A DNA stretch of 5,569 bases, from contig PCRW01000056.1 in NCBI GenBank assembly GCA_002772115.1, positions 1 through 5,569 on the forward strand. The letters are read 5' to 3'. The notes beneath the pieces were generated by a model. It saw only the letters and a list, made by a program, of their open reading frames with translations. It ran no database searches and had not been told where the DNA came from. The stretch is from Candidatus Moranbacteria bacterium CG23_combo_of_CG06-09_8_20_14_all_35_22. Its GTDB lineage: Bacteria > Patescibacteriota > Minisyncoccia > Moranbacterales > UBA2206. Of the stretch, positions 5,536 through 5,569 are shown piece by piece (position 1 is the stretch's first letter; each line of letters starts with the position of its first letter). The position numbers and the translations under genes are program-made.

Positions 5536-5569
5536 TTAAAAATGTTAAAATAGTAGTAGATAATTGTTT

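Noticed and set aside
5503..5569. Frameshifted continuation of rlmN
   Set aside because: Translation of all three minus-strand frames gives no RlmN-like residues, and two stops lie in the frame of the fragment.

Overview
The window is AT-rich bacterial DNA with four complete protein genes, one gene fragment and several unusual palindromes. All four complete genes end in TAA, no stop codon needs to be read through, and none of the starts has a convincing Shine-Dalgarno sequence. A bacterial-type Elp3, a deoxyxylulose phosphate synthase, AT-rich short intergenic gaps and possibly leaderless starts suggest a Patescibacteria/CPR-like genome. This placement is inference; no ribosomal RNA or ribosomal protein is present to fix it.

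Layout. On the minus strand at the left (8-676) is a class I SAM-dependent methyltransferase that resembles the catalytic domain of Trm9/ALKBH8. It is divergent across a 98-bp gap from a full-length Elp3 (775-2430, plus), the radical-SAM/acetyltransferase enzyme that puts carboxymethyl-type groups on wobble uridine 34 of tRNA. An alpha/beta hydrolase (2450-3238, plus) follows elp3 after 19 bp. Its 3' end overlaps by 12 bp the 3' end of dxs (3227-5095, minus), which encodes the first enzyme of the MEP isoprenoid pathway. Upstream of dxs is a roughly 180-bp spacer holding a likely dxs promoter, a perfect 40-bp palindrome and a 42-nt hairpin. Beyond it lies the C-terminal piece of an RlmN-like rRNA methyltransferase (5284-5535, minus) with no recognisable upstream part.

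How the genes may work together. Elp3 makes cm5U34 and eukaryotic Trm9/ALKBH8 methyl-esterifies cm5U34 to mcm5U34. Finding a Trm9-like enzyme head to head with Elp3 suggests a compact two-gene bacterial route to a wobble modification usually regarded as eukaryotic. The other genes (hydrolase, dxs, rlmN fragment) show no clear functional link to this pair.

The second theme is repeats. elp3 carries two in-frame GC-rich palindromic insertions (15 and about 12 codons) plus a 3-copy 7-bp tandem repeat, all in positions where Elp3 relatives have variable loops. The intergenic 40-bp palindrome has the same 'palindrome made of palindromes' design and shares the 8-mer AAGCTTCG with one of the elp3 insertions. 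This suggests a dispersed family of small palindromic elements that can settle inside genes without breaking the frame.
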